From positions 1,775,501 to 1,839,500 of the forward strand of contig NZ_JPOI01000001.1 in assembly GCF_000733845.1 (NCBI RefSeq): a DNA stretch of 64,000 nucleotides, in the 5' to 3' direction. Position numbers and translations under genes: made by a program. This DNA comes from Geobacillus vulcani PSS1 (lineage in GTDB: Bacteria; Bacillota; Bacilli; Bacillales; Anoxybacillaceae). A model generated the notes under the pieces. That model saw only the letters and a program-made list of their open reading frames with translations, searched no databases and was not told where the DNA came from. Positions within the stretch are counted from its first letter, which is position 1, and each line of letters opens with the position of its first letter. This document shows, piece after piece, positions 1-8,798 of this stretch.

Positions 1-1
1 C

Positions 2-181
2 GGCCTGAAAAGCCTAAAAGTCGGCCATTTTTCGGAAAACGCTGCAGAAAAGCCGGATGCAGTGCAAAAGAAAGAGTGGACCGATTTGTCTAAAGTAAAA
101 AACTGGATTCCGCTCGTTGTCATCGTTATTGTGGTTCTCGGCGCGGCTCTCATTTATGTGCGGCGTCGGAAACGGGCTTAG
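2..181 (+). CDS. C-terminal end of a membrane-anchored protein (partial)
   Basis: Only the last 59 codons are present; the frame is open from the left edge to a TAG at 179-181. The tail has a charged linker, a hydrophobic segment of about 17 residues (IPLVVIVIVVLGAALIY) and a basic end (VRRRKRA). This is the layout of an extracytoplasmic protein held by a C-terminal membrane anchor. It ends 25 bases before the FTR1-type permease, so the two are probably co-transcribed, and an iron-delivery partner of the permease is a reasonable guess. The domain that would identify it lies outside the window. Confidence 0.7.
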   Translation, partial: GLKSLKVGHFSENAAEKPDAVQKKEWTDLSKVKNWIPLVVIVIVVLGAALIYVRRRKRA

Positions 182-206
182 TCCAAATATAAGGGGAGGC
201 GGAGAC

Positions 207-1133
207 ATGGAAGTCCAAGCGCTGCTCATTACGTTTCGTGAAGCGCTGGAAGCGTTGCTGATCGTCGGCATCATTACATCGTATTTGAAACGTGTCGATC
301 ACCGCGAATACACGAAGTACGTATGGCTTGGTGCTGGTTTGGCCGTGTTGGCGAGCATCGGGGCGGCCATTTTGTTTCAAGTGGTGTTCACGGGATTTGC
401 CGCGATGGGCAGTGAAATCTACTTAAAAATCGGCATCATGATCGTCTCCGCGTTGCTCTTGACGCAGATGGTGTTTTGGATGGCCGAGCATAGCCGGGAC
501 ATGAAACAAAACGTTGAAGGGAAAATGGACCAGTTTATTACCGCCGGTAATGTCGCCGGCATGGTCATTCACTCGTTTTTAGTCGTGCTGCGCGAAGGAG
601 TGGAAACCGTTTTTTTCTTCGCCGCCATCACGCACGGCAACATCGGCGCGGCGCTGCAAGGCTGGGGAGCGGCGACAGGCATCGCCATTGCCGCTTTGGT
701 CAGCTACTTCTTCTTTAAAGGAACGATGCGCATTCCGCTGAAAGCTTTCTTTAAAGTAACCGGAGCTTTTATCGTCTTGATCGCCGCTGGCCTGCTCGTG
801 CAAGCCATTTCGATGATGCAGGACATTGGGCTCATCGGCAGCGTCATGCCGCATGTATATGATTTGACATGGCTGCTTCCAGAACATCCGATTGACTACG
901 AACATTACGTGCGCGATCATGGCGTCGCCCCCGTCTTTTCCGGCGAAGTCGGCGTCTTTTTAAAAGCGTTGTTTGGCTATTCAGCGATGCCGTCGCTTGA
1001 AGAAGTGATCGCCTATATCGGCTACTTCGCCGTCGTGTATTTGCTGGTGACGAGCCGCCGCGGTCAAAAGAGCGCTGTGGTCGAGAAACCGGCGATTGCC
1101 GCTTTGGAGGAAAAAGCAAAAAACGTCATGTAA
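207..1133 (+). CDS. FTR1-family high-affinity iron permease
   Basis: A 308-residue polytopic membrane protein with about seven hydrophobic segments. It carries the two REXXE iron-ligand motifs of the FTR1/EfeU family: REALE at residues 11-15, in the first membrane segment, and REGVE at about 129-133. Such permeases move iron across the cytoplasmic membrane, usually with an extracytoplasmic oxidase or binding partner. The frame is open upstream to 117, but ATG 207 is chosen because an AGGGGAGGCGG ribosome binding site lies just before it and the protein then starts directly at the conserved first helix. It follows an anchored protein by 25 bases and ends at a strong terminator. No Fur box is visible, since the promoter lies outside the window. 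Confidence 0.92.
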   Translation: MEVQALLITFREALEALLIVGIITSYLKRVDHREYTKYVWLGAGLAVLASIGAAILFQVVFTGFAAMGSEIYLKIGIMIVSALLLTQMVFWMAEHSRDMKQNVEGKMDQFITAGNVAGMVIHSFLVVLREGVETVFFFAAITHGNIGAALQGWGAATGIAIAALVSYFFFKGTMRIPLKAFFKVTGAFIVLIAAGLLVQAISMMQDIGLIGSVMPHVYDLTWLLPEHPIDYEHYVRDHGVAPVFSGEVGVFLKALFGYSAMPSLEEVIAYIGYFAVVYLLVTSRRGQKSAVVEKPAIAALEEKAKNVM

Positions 1134-1134
1134 C

Positions 1135-1163
1135 GTACAAGGCAGCTGCGCCTTGTACTTTTT
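1135..1163 (+). terminator. Rho-independent terminator after the FTR1 permease
   Basis: A perfect 9-bp stem (GTACAAGGC/GCCTTGTAC) around a 6-base loop is followed by five T residues. It begins two bases after the permease stop codon and separates it from the glycosyltransferase gene. Confidence 0.88.
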
Positions 1164-1180
1164 CTTTGGAGGGGAACACG

Positions 1181-2626
1181 GTGAACAAACGGTTCGGCGA
1201 CCGCTTTTGGATTGGCTTTGGTGTCGGAACGGCCGCTTTGTTGGTTGGCGCCTGTTTGTATTGGGCGAGCCCGTATGCGGCCACATGGGATGAAGTCGAT
1301 TTTTCCTTGGCGCTTGAGCGCTATGACGTGTTAGCCATGCAGCCGCATTTCCCAGGCTATCCGTATTTCGTCCTCGGGGGCATGGCGGTGCACGCTTTCA
1401 TTGCCAATCCGGCCAAAGCGCTTTCGATCTTGAATGTGCTCGTGTTGTTTTCCGCCGCCTTTCCCATCGTTTTGCTGCTTGCTCGGCATATGCCGCGTCC
1501 AGCGGCGTTATGGGCGGCGCTTTCGGTGCTTTCTTCAAGCTATGTGCTTCTTGCCTCCGCCCGACCGATGTCTGACGGTGCGGCGCTCGGCGTGCTTTGG
1601 TGGTACATCTGGGCCGTGGAATGGGCGCGGCGGCGAATGACATGGACCGCGCAGCTGCTGCCGATGGCGTTATTCAGCATCCTCATGGGGGTTCGCCTAT
1701 CGTACATCCCCTTTGCCTCGGCGTTATTGTTGCTTTGGTATGAAGACTGGAACAGGCATCGCCGCTTTGGCCGGGTGGCGGCCTCCGTTTTGGCGGCTGC
1801 GTTGTTTCAGTTGATTTGGGTGGCGGCGGCGGCGCGCACAGAGGGCGGCCTTTTCTCGTTTTTTCAGCTCGGCTGGGCGTTTGTCCACGGCCATTTCAGC
1901 GATTGGGGCGGAACGGCGGCAGCGAGCCCGCTTCCGTTTTCCGAGCGGGTGCAACGGTTTTTGATCGACAACTTTCTTTGGACAGGAATCGCCTGCCAAA
2001 ACGCTTGGCTGCTGGCCGCCTATGCGGCAATCGGCGCCATCGCCTGGCGCGCCGGGCGGTTTCGACTGCCGCGCGCACTTGTCGTTTCCGCCCTGCTGTA
2101 TGCCGTCTGGGCGCTATTGGCGCAAAACATTGAAAAACCGCGCCACCTTCTTCCGTTGATTCATTTTACACTGTTTTATGTGTGGGGCCGCTTTTTTGCC
2201 TCGCCGCGGCCATGGGGGGCAGCGTTGGCGGCAGCGGCTGTGCTGCTGCAGGCGGCCGTCGGCATCGGGCAGCTGCGCGAGCAAGTGGTGACGCCGCCGG
2301 CGGTGTATCAGCTGGCCGATGATTTGCGTGACAAACGGCAACCGTTTGTGGTATATACGTGGGAAGAGACGCGCGTGTTTGATTATTTGCGCGTGCCGTT
2401 TCCGCATAAAGAGGTGCTCCATTTTTCCTTTTTTTTGCAAGACAAAGAAAACTACCGCCATGCTGCGATCTATATGACCAATCACGTTATCGAAGGGTTC
2501 AAGGCCCAAGGGATCGATGTTTCCCGCCATGTGCGCAAAGTGAAAACGTATCGTTCCAGTTTGCTTGCCGATCCAGTGTATGGGACGATTACGCTGTACG
2601 AATGGGTGGATGGAGCAGTGAGGTGA
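1181..2626 (+). CDS. Polytopic GT-C-like membrane glycosyltransferase
   Basis: A protein of 481 residues, mostly hydrophobic, with many predicted membrane helices and a short soluble C-terminus. The first extracytoplasmic loop contains a WDE motif (residues 36-38) followed by QPHFPGYPYF at 54-63. This resembles the acidic motif plus HP-P-Y region of the PMT/ArnT and RgtA-D families, which use polyprenyl-phosphate sugars. The family call is by motif and topology only; the donor and acceptor are unknown. GTG 1181 is preferred over the upstream in-frame TTG 1166 because GGAGGGG sits 6 bases before it. It ends 6 bases before uvrC, so the two may share a transcript although their roles look unrelated. 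Confidence 0.7.
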   Translation: MNKRFGDRFWIGFGVGTAALLVGACLYWASPYAATWDEVDFSLALERYDVLAMQPHFPGYPYFVLGGMAVHAFIANPAKALSILNVLVLFSAAFPIVLLLARHMPRPAALWAALSVLSSSYVLLASARPMSDGAALGVLWWYIWAVEWARRRMTWTAQLLPMALFSILMGVRLSYIPFASALLLLWYEDWNRHRRFGRVAASVLAAALFQLIWVAAAARTEGGLFSFFQLGWAFVHGHFSDWGGTAAASPLPFSERVQRFLIDNFLWTGIACQNAWLLAAYAAIGAIAWRAGRFRLPRALVVSALLYAVWALLAQNIEKPRHLLPLIHFTLFYVWGRFFASPRPWGAALAAAAVLLQAAVGIGQLREQVVTPPAVYQLADDLRDKRQPFVVYTWEETRVFDYLRVPFPHKEVLHFSFFLQDKENYRHAAIYMTNHVIEGFKAQGIDVSRHVRKVKTYRSSLLADPVYGTITLYEWVDGAVR

Positions 2627-2632
2627 TGGCCA

Positions 2633-4405
2633 ATGAACGAGCGGCTGAAAGAAAAACTGGCTGTGCTGCCGGAGCAGCCGGGCTGCTATTTAATGAAAGA
2701 CAAACACGGAACGGTCATTTACGTCGGCAAAGCGAAATCGATGAAAACGCGCGTCCGCTCCTATTTTACCGGGACGCATGACGGCAAGACGCAGCGGCTC
2801 GTGGAGGAAATCGCCGATTTCGAATACATCGTCACTTCGTCAAACGCTGAAGCGCTCATTTTAGAGATGAATTTGATCAAAAAGCATGATCCGAAATACA
2901 ACGTCATGCTGAAGGATGACAAAAGCTATCCGTTTATTAAAATCACTGCGGAAAAACATCCGCGCCTATTGATCACCCGCAAAGTAAAAAAAGACGGCGG
3001 CAAATACTTCGGCCCCTATCCGAACGTGCAGGCGGCGAACGAAACAAAAAAGCTGCTCGACCGCTTATATCCGCTCCGTAAATGTTCGACGATGCCGGCG
3101 CGCGCCTGTTTGTATTACCATATGGGCCAATGCCTGGCCCCGTGCGTTCATCCGGTGTCAGACGAGCAGAACAAGGCGATGGTGGAGCAAATCGTCCGCT
3201 TTTTAAACGGCGGATACGAAGAGGTCAAGCGGGAGCTCGCGGAGAAAATGTACGAGGCGGCGGAAGCGCTCGAGTTTGAACGGGCGAAGGAATACCGCGA
3301 TCAAATCGCGGCGATTGAGATGACGATGGAAAAGCAAAAAATGGTGCTCAATGACTTCATTGACCGCGATGTATTCGGATATGCGTACGACAAAGGCTGG
3401 ATGTGCGTACAAGTGTTTTTCCTCCGCCAAGGGAAGTTGATCGAGCGCGACGTGTCGATCTTTCCGCTCTATCAGGACCCGGATGAGGAAATGCTTACGT
3501 TTTTAGGCCAGTTTTATGCGAAAGCGCATCATTTGAAGCCAAAAGAAGTCGTCCTCCCGTCCGACATCGACGGCGAGCTCGCCCGCGAGCTGCTCGGCGT
3601 TGCCGTCATCCAGCCGAAAAAAGGGAAGAAAAAAGAGCTTGTTGAGCTGGCAAGCAAAAACGCGGCCATTGCTCTGAAAGAAAAATTTTATTTCATCGAG
3701 CGGGACGAAGAACGGACGATCAAAGCCATCGAGCGTCTCGGAGAGCGTCTCGGCATTCCGACGCCGCGCCGCATCGAGGCGTTCGATAACTCAAACATAT
3801 ACGGAGCTGATCCGGTCTCGGCGCTCGTCGTGTTCCTGGACGGCAAGCCGGCGAAAAAAGAATATCGGAAATACAAGGTAAAGACGGTTGCAGGCCCGAA
3901 CGATTATGAAACGATGCGCGAAGTCGTGCGCCGCCGCTATACGCGCGTGTTGAAAGAAGGATTGCCGTTCCCTGATTTGATCATCATCGACGGCGGCAAG
4001 GGCCACTTGTCGGCGGTGCGCGATGTGCTCGAAAACGAGCTCGGCCTTGACGTGCCACTTGTCGGATTGGCGAAGGACGAAAAACATCGCACATCGGAGC
4101 TTTTGGCCGGCGACCCGCCGGCGGTCGTGCCGCTTGACCGACAAAGCCAAGAGTTTTATCTATTGCAACGCATCCAAGATGAGGTGCACCGGTTTGCGAT
4201 TGCCTTCCACCGAAAGACGCGGCAGAAAACGATGCTTCATTCCGTGCTGGATGACATCCCAGGTGTTGGGGAAAAGCGGAAACAAGCGCTTTTGAATTAT
4301 TTCGGCTCGGTGAAAAAGATGAAAGAGGCGACGGTGGAGGAGCTGCAGCGGGCGAACATTCCGCGGGCGGTGGCGGAGAAAATCTACGAAAAGCTGCATG
4401 AATAG
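2633..4405 (+). CDS. uvrC: Excinuclease ABC subunit C
   Basis: UvrC makes both incisions around bulky DNA lesions in nucleotide excision repair, together with UvrA and UvrB. The 590-residue product has the N-terminal GIY-YIG nuclease domain (PGCYLMKD...IYVGKAK, about residues 16-37). A UVR/UvrB-binding helix pair ([15 protein letters not shown]) lies near residue 215. The RNase H-like second nuclease has FDNSN (Asp385) and IDGGKGH (Asp453), and a helix-hairpin-helix tail ends the protein. The length is normal for the family. ATG 2633 follows GAGGTGATGG. It is closed by a terminator shared with the convergent yslB gene. Confidence 0.98.
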   Translation: MNERLKEKLAVLPEQPGCYLMKDKHGTVIYVGKAKSMKTRVRSYFTGTHDGKTQRLVEEIADFEYIVTSSNAEALILEMNLIKKHDPKYNVMLKDDKSYPFIKITAEKHPRLLITRKVKKDGGKYFGPYPNVQAANETKKLLDRLYPLRKCSTMPARACLYYHMGQCLAPCVHPVSDEQNKAMVEQIVRFLNGGYEEVKRELAEKMYEAAEALEFERAKEYRDQIAAIEMTMEKQKMVLNDFIDRDVFGYAYDKGWMCVQVFFLRQGKLIERDVSIFPLYQDPDEEMLTFLGQFYAKAHHLKPKEVVLPSDIDGELARELLGVAVIQPKKGKKKELVELASKNAAIALKEKFYFIERDEERTIKAIERLGERLGIPTPRRIEAFDNSNIYGADPVSALVVFLDGKPAKKEYRKYKVKTVAGPNDYETMREVVRRRYTRVLKEGLPFPDLIIIDGGKGHLSAVRDVLENELGLDVPLVGLAKDEKHRTSELLAGDPPAVVPLDRQSQEFYLLQRIQDEVHRFAIAFHRKTRQKTMLHSVLDDIPGVGEKRKQALLNYFGSVKKMKEATVEELQRANIPRAVAEKIYEKLHE

Positions 4406-4412
4406 TGGGCAA

Positions 4413-4443
4413 AAGGGCGCCCTTCGTCTTTCGGGGCGCCCTT
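4413..4443. terminator. Bidirectional terminator between uvrC and yslB
   Basis: A 10-bp perfect stem (AAGGGCGCCC/GGGCGCCCTT) around an 11-base loop lies between two convergent genes. The T-rich side on the forward strand is weak (CGGCTTTATT). Confidence 0.7.
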
Positions 4444-4478
4444 CGGCTTTATTCATCAGCTGCCGCCGAAGCCCTTTG

Positions 4479-4931
4479 TCAATCGACCCCCTGCTTCCGA
4501 TCCCATTTCACTAAAATGCGCGCTTTGCCATCCCGCTTTGGCGGCAGCTCGACCGCTTCGGTGACGAACCGCTTTTGATGTTCGATTTGCTGGGCGAGAA
4601 ATCCAGCCTCAAGCTGGAACGAGCAGCTGCCGTACAAGGAAAAGCGGGCGGCGATGATGGGGCCTGACAACTCGACAGATAGTTCGTCGTTCCGCTCTTC
4701 GCCAACCGACAAAGCTCCCCATCCCGCTCGTTCAAAAAACAGGGCGACATCGTCGAGCGTGTCGAGCGGATAGCGCCGCGCCAACTGTTTGCCGGCCCAG
4801 TACAGCAGTGAAGCGGCGTCTTTGCCAAGCAGCTCAGGAAGAAGCGAATGGCGAAGCAGCTCCGTCCCGAAGGCGGACTGCGTGATCGCGCTAAACGCTT
4901 GATACTGATCCTCTAATGATGGCTGTTTCAT
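4479..4931 (-). CDS. yslB: YslB family protein (DUF2507)
   Basis: A 150-residue soluble protein resembling the B. subtilis YslB family, whose biochemical role is not established. Recognisable features are the N-terminal helical stretch, GKDAASLLYWAGKQLARRYP near residue 36-55, and a C-terminal basic segment ending in KWDRKQGVD. The neighbourhood supports the call, since yslB also lies near uvrC and sdhC in B. subtilis. It is transcribed against uvrC and divergently from sdhC. The start is ATG at 4931 with a G-rich ribosome binding site just upstream, and a TATAAT-like -10 lies at 4961-4966 on the reverse strand. Confidence 0.85.
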   Translation of the reverse strand: MKQPSLEDQYQAFSAITQSAFGTELLRHSLLPELLGKDAASLLYWAGKQLARRYPLDTLDDVALFFERAGWGALSVGEERNDELSVELSGPIIAARFSLYGSCSFQLEAGFLAQQIEHQKRFVTEAVELPPKRDGKARILVKWDRKQGVD

Positions 4932-5123
4932 TATGTCCCCCTCTTTCTTTCCATTTTCCCATTATAGCGGAATTGCCCTCGCCGTGCATCCTCCTTTTGC
5001 GCAAAAATGCATGCGCCCGAAGCCGCCGTTTTCATGCTTGGGTAGAGAACACACGTTGCTCATACGTTTTTTCGATGTCGGCGCAACTATGAGAATGTTT
5101 GAACATTTTGTGGCAGTGTTTTC
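4932..5123. other. Divergent yslB-sdhC intergenic region
   Basis: This stretch holds the reverse-strand yslB leader, with a TATAAT-like -10 at 4961-4966 and no good -35. It runs up to the sdhC promoter at 5124. No convincing gene is seen; short frames here lack ribosome binding sites. Confidence 0.5.
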
Positions 5124-5152
5124 TTGACGCTTGTACAATGTGGGAGTACAAT
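5124..5152 (+). promoter_or_regulatory. Sigma-A promoter of sdhCAB
   Basis: TTGACG at 5124-5129 and TACAAT at 5147-5152 are separated by 17 bases, a near-consensus vegetative promoter. The sdhC start codon is about 100 bases downstream, leaving a leader in which post-transcriptional control could act; none was identified. Confidence 0.85.
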
Positions 5153-5250
5153 GAATGTGACAAAGCGAATAAGGGAATGGAAGGCGTTTCCGTTTCTGCA
5201 TGGCGAGCGAGAGGGGCATATTTTTTATTCCATTGAAGGGGGTTTACATA

Positions 5251-5859
5251 ATGGCAGGGAATCGCGAGTTTTACTATCGCCGGCTCCATTCGCTGCTGGG
5301 GGTTGTTCCCGTCGGCATCTTTTTAGTGCAGCACTTGGTCGTCAATCATTTTGCGACGCGTGGGCCGGAAGCGTTTAACCGGGCGGCGGCGTTTATGGAA
5401 AACTTGCCGTTCCGCTATTTTCTTGAAATTTTTGTTATTTTTCTCCCATTGCTGTTCCACGCTGTATACGGCATTTATATCGCGTTTACAGCGAAATTCA
5501 ACACCCGCCAGTACGGCTATTTCCGCAACTGGATGTTTATGCTTCAGCGGATCACCGGCATCATTACATTGATTTTTGTCGTCTGGCACGTGTACGAGAC
5601 GCGGGTGCAAGCCGCATTCGGCGCCGAAGTGAACTACGACATGATGGCCAACATTGTCGACAATCCGTTTATGCTTGGATTTTATATTGTTGGAATTTTG
5701 TCCACGGTCTTTCACTTCGCCAACGGCTTATGGTCGTTCTGCGTCAGCTGGGGGTTGACGGTGTCCCCTCGTTCGCAGCAAGTATTTACGTACATTACGA
5801 TGATCATTTTCGTCGCGCTTTCCATTGTCGGCATTCGCGCCATTTTGGCGTTTGCGTGA
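5251..5859 (+). CDS. sdhC: Succinate dehydrogenase cytochrome b558 subunit
   Basis: The membrane anchor of succinate:menaquinone reductase binds two haem b groups and passes electrons to menaquinone. The 202-residue protein has five hydrophobic segments. Histidines fall at positions 28, 70, 113 and 155, the four axial haem ligands known in B. subtilis SdhC, so the family and length match exactly. ATG 5251 is preceded by GAAGGGGG at an 8-base spacing; an upstream in-frame start at 5200 has no such site. It is the first gene of sdhCAB, but is separated from sdhA by an unusually long 185-base spacer. Confidence 0.97.
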   Translation: MAGNREFYYRRLHSLLGVVPVGIFLVQHLVVNHFATRGPEAFNRAAAFMENLPFRYFLEIFVIFLPLLFHAVYGIYIAFTAKFNTRQYGYFRNWMFMLQRITGIITLIFVVWHVYETRVQAAFGAEVNYDMMANIVDNPFMLGFYIVGILSTVFHFANGLWSFCVSWGLTVSPRSQQVFTYITMIIFVALSIVGIRAILAFA

Positions 5860-6044
5860 GACAACCATTCCATTCCTGGGGAATATTCGACCCTGGGAAA
5901 TATTCGACGATGAACCGCTGCGTTGGCTCGTGACGGATCGCGCCCTAGCCGTTCGCCGAACGATCGCTTGGTCGATGGCGGGACGGCAAGGCAAAACGTG
6001 CGGCATGCAAGCAAAAGCAGCAATCTATTAGGGAGTGAGTAGCT
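5860..6044 (+). other. Long sdhC-sdhA spacer with short repeats
   Basis: 185 bases with no supported gene. Near its start an imperfect direct repeat is visible (GGGGAATATTCGACC then GGGAAATATTCGACG, 5879-5911). A tight inverted repeat CGTTCG-C-CGAACG lies at 5950-5962. The sdhA ribosome binding site GGGAGTGAG closes the spacer. The role of these repeats is unknown. Confidence 0.5.
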
Positions 6045-7802
6045 ATGAAAAAAGGAAAAATCATCGTTGTTGGCGGCGGGTTGGCCGGTTTGATGGCCAC
6101 GATTAAAATCGCTGAAGCAGGAGTGCCTGTCGAACTGTTTTCACTCGTTCCGGTAAAGCGTTCTCACTCTGTCTGTGCCCAAGGCGGCATCAACGGAGCG
6201 GTCAATACAAAAGGAGAAGGCGACTCTCCGTGGGAGCATTTTGACGATACCGTCTATGGCGGGGACTTCTTGGCGAATCAGCCTCCGGTCAAAGCGATGT
6301 GTGAAGCGGCGCCGGGGATCATTTACATGCTCGATCGGATGGGCGTCATGTTCAATCGGACGCCGGAGGGATTGCTTGACTTCCGCCGTTTCGGGGGGAC
6401 GCAGCACCACCGGACCGCCTATGCGGGGGCGACGACTGGCCAGCAAATTTTGTATGCGCTTGACGAACAAGTGCGCCGCCATGAAGTGGCCGGGCTCGTG
6501 ACGAAGTACGAACATTGGGAGTTTTTAGGCGTCGTTTTAGATGACGAGCAAATTTGCCGCGGCATCGTCGCACAAGATCTGCGATCCATGGAAATCAAAG
6601 CGTTTCCAGCCGATGCCGTCATTTTGGCGACCGGCGGCCCGGGGATCATTTTCGGGAAATCGACGAACTCGGTGATCAACACCGGTTCAGCGGCTTCGAT
6701 CGCTTATCAGCAAGGCGTTTACTACGCGAACGGCGAGTTCATCCAAATCCACCCGACGGCCATTCCAGGCGATGACAAGCTCCGCCTTATGAGCGAATCG
6801 GCGCGCGGGGAAGGCGGACGCATTTGGACATATAAAGACGGGAAACCGTGGTACTTCCTTGAGGAAAAATATCCGGCTTACGGAAACTTGGTGCCGCGCG
6901 ACATCGCGGCTCGGGAAATTTTCCATGTGTGCGTCGATTTGAAGCTCGGCATCAACGGCGAGAACATGGTGTATTTGGATTTGTCGCATAAAGATCCGAA
7001 AGAGTTGGATGTCAAGCTCGGCGGCATTATCGAAATTTACGAGAAGTTCATGGGCGAAGACCCGCGCAAAGTGCCGATGAAGGTGTTCCCGGCCGTTCAC
7101 TACTCGATGGGCGGCTTATGGGTCGATTATGATCAAATGACGAACATCAAAGGGCTGTTCGCCGCCGGCGAGTGCGATTATTCCATTCATGGGGCGAACC
7201 GCCTCGGGGCGAACTCGCTGCTATCGGCGATTTACGGCGGAATGGTCGCTGGTCCGAACGCCGTTCGCTACATCCGCGGCCTTGAGAAATCGGCGGATGC
7301 AATGCCGTCGACGCTGTACGACAGCTATGTGAAACGAGAGCAAGAAAAGTGGGAAAACATTTTAGCGATGGACGGCACTGAAAACGCCTATGTGCTGCAT
7401 AAAGAGCTCGGTGAATGGATGACGGCGAACGTGACGATCGTCCGCTACAACGACCGGCTGTTGAAGACGGATGAAAAAATTCAGGAGCTGATGGAGCGTT
7501 ACAAAAACATCAGCGTCACCGATACGTCGAGATGGAGCAACCAAGGAGCGACGTTTATCCGTCAGCTGTACAACATGTTGCAGCTCGCCCGCGTCATTAC
7601 GCTTGGCGCTTACCATCGCAATGAAAGCCGTGGGGCGCATTATAAGCCGGAGTTTCCGGAGCGCAATGACGAAGAGTGGCTGAAAACGACGATGGCTCGC
7701 TACACGCCAGACGGTCCGGCGTTCCATTATGAAGATGTTGACGTCTCGTTGATTAAACCGCGCAAGCGCGATTACAGCAAAAAGAAAGAGGAAGTGAAGT
7801 AA
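6045..7802 (+). CDS. sdhA: Succinate dehydrogenase flavoprotein subunit
   Basis: The catalytic subunit oxidises succinate to fumarate on a covalently bound FAD. The 585-residue product begins with the dinucleotide-binding motif VGGGLAG (residues 9-15). It has the SHSVCAQGGINGA segment whose His41 is the expected covalent flavin attachment site. Further on are the FAD/substrate motifs HHRTAYAG and IQIHPTA, and the GANRLGANSL segment near residue 385. Length and motifs match the Bacillus enzyme. GGGAGTGAG precedes ATG 6045, and the stop is followed by sdhB after one base. Confidence 0.98.
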   Translation: MKKGKIIVVGGGLAGLMATIKIAEAGVPVELFSLVPVKRSHSVCAQGGINGAVNTKGEGDSPWEHFDDTVYGGDFLANQPPVKAMCEAAPGIIYMLDRMGVMFNRTPEGLLDFRRFGGTQHHRTAYAGATTGQQILYALDEQVRRHEVAGLVTKYEHWEFLGVVLDDEQICRGIVAQDLRSMEIKAFPADAVILATGGPGIIFGKSTNSVINTGSAASIAYQQGVYYANGEFIQIHPTAIPGDDKLRLMSESARGEGGRIWTYKDGKPWYFLEEKYPAYGNLVPRDIAAREIFHVCVDLKLGINGENMVYLDLSHKDPKELDVKLGGIIEIYEKFMGEDPRKVPMKVFPAVHYSMGGLWVDYDQMTNIKGLFAAGECDYSIHGANRLGANSLLSAIYGGMVAGPNAVRYIRGLEKSADAMPSTLYDSYVKREQEKWENILAMDGTENAYVLHKELGEWMTANVTIVRYNDRLLKTDEKIQELMERYKNISVTDTSRWSNQGATFIRQLYNMLQLARVITLGAYHRNESRGAHYKPEFPERNDEEWLKTTMARYTPDGPAFHYEDVDVSLIKPRKRDYSKKKEEVK

Positions 7803-7803
7803 G

Positions 7804-8565
7804 ATGAGCGAGAACAAAACGGTTCGTTTGATCATTACGCGCCAAGATCGTCCGGATTCTGCGCCGTATGAAGAAGAGTTTGTGATTCCGTATCGCCCGA
7901 ACATGAACGTCATCTCGGCGCTCATGGAGATCCGCCGCAATCCGGTCAACGCCAAAGGGGAAAAAACGACGCCGGTCGCTTGGGAAATGAACTGTTTGGA
8001 AGAAGTGTGCGGAGCCTGTTCGATGGTGATTAACGGCAAGCCGCGCCAGGCGTGCGCCGCGCTCATTGACAAGCTCGAGCAGCCGATCCGTCTTGAGCCG
8101 ATGCGCACGTTCCCGGTCATCCGCGATTTGGTCATCGATCGAAGCCGGATGTTTGATGCGTTGAAGCGAGTGAAAGCTTGGATTCCGATCGACGGAACGT
8201 ACGACTTGGGTCCGGGGCCGCGCATGCCGGAGCGGAAGCGGCAATGGGCGTACGAGCTGTCAAAATGCATGACGTGCGGCGTCTGCCTCGAAGCGTGTCC
8301 GAACGTCAACAGCAAGTCGAACTTTATTGGCCCGGCTCCGCTGTCGCAAGTGCGGCTCTTTAACGCCCATCCGACCGGGGCGATGCATAAAGCGGAACGG
8401 TTGCGGGCGATTATGGGCGACGGCGGACTGGCCAACTGCGGCAACTCGCAAAACTGCGTGCAATCGTGCCCGAAAGGCATTCCGTTGACGACATCGATTG
8501 CGGCGTTAAACCGCGAAACGACGATTCAAATGTTCCGCGATTTCTTTGGCAGCGACGAAGTGTAG
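7804..8565 (+). CDS. sdhB: Succinate dehydrogenase iron-sulfur subunit
   Basis: This subunit transfers electrons from the SdhA flavin to the SdhC haems through three iron-sulfur clusters. The 253-residue protein has the N-terminal ferredoxin-like [2Fe-2S] pattern (CLEEVCGACSMV...QAC). The C-terminal domain has CMTCGVCLEACP and CGNSQNCVQSCPKG for the [4Fe-4S] and [3Fe-4S] clusters. It begins one base after sdhA, implying translational coupling, and is closed by a terminator. Confidence 0.98.
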   Translation: MSENKTVRLIITRQDRPDSAPYEEEFVIPYRPNMNVISALMEIRRNPVNAKGEKTTPVAWEMNCLEEVCGACSMVINGKPRQACAALIDKLEQPIRLEPMRTFPVIRDLVIDRSRMFDALKRVKAWIPIDGTYDLGPGPRMPERKRQWAYELSKCMTCGVCLEACPNVNSKSNFIGPAPLSQVRLFNAHPTGAMHKAERLRAIMGDGGLANCGNSQNCVQSCPKGIPLTTSIAALNRETTIQMFRDFFGSDEV

Positions 8566-8576
8566 CGGCGGAATCA

Positions 8577-8617
8577 AAATCCCCTTCATTCGAAATAGAC
8601 ATGAGGGGGATTTTTTT
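8577..8617 (+). terminator. Terminator of the sdh operon
   Basis: AAATCCCCTTCAT pairs with ATGAGGGGGATTT (one mismatch) around an A-rich loop, followed by a run of T residues. It begins about a dozen bases after the sdhB stop. Confidence 0.85.
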
Positions 8618-8710
8618 GTTTTGCTGGACAAGCGGAAGCTAACCGTCTCCGGCGAACCGAAAGATGAAGAAAAAAGACCCATTTTTCTATTAGATAAGCA
8701 AATTTTCGTC

Positions 8711-8738
8711 ACCGCCGTTCTTGCTCTCACATACGATA
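8711..8738 (+). promoter_or_regulatory. Candidate sigma-K promoter of gerE
   Basis: CATACGATA at 8730-8738 fits the sigma-K -10 pattern CATANNNTA at all defined positions, and an AC at 8711-8712 is suitably spaced as the -35. In B. subtilis gerE is transcribed by sigma-K in the mother cell, so the site agrees with known regulation. This is pattern matching only. Confidence 0.6.
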
Positions 8739-8798
8739 TGGCGAGGAAATACCCATCCGGCAGTTCGGGCCCATTGAGAGCAAGGAGGGTTACAACCG

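Noticed and set aside
7362..8480. A reverse-strand open frame (372 codons) across the sdhA-sdhB junction
   Set aside because: Antisense to conserved coding sequence with shadow-like composition.
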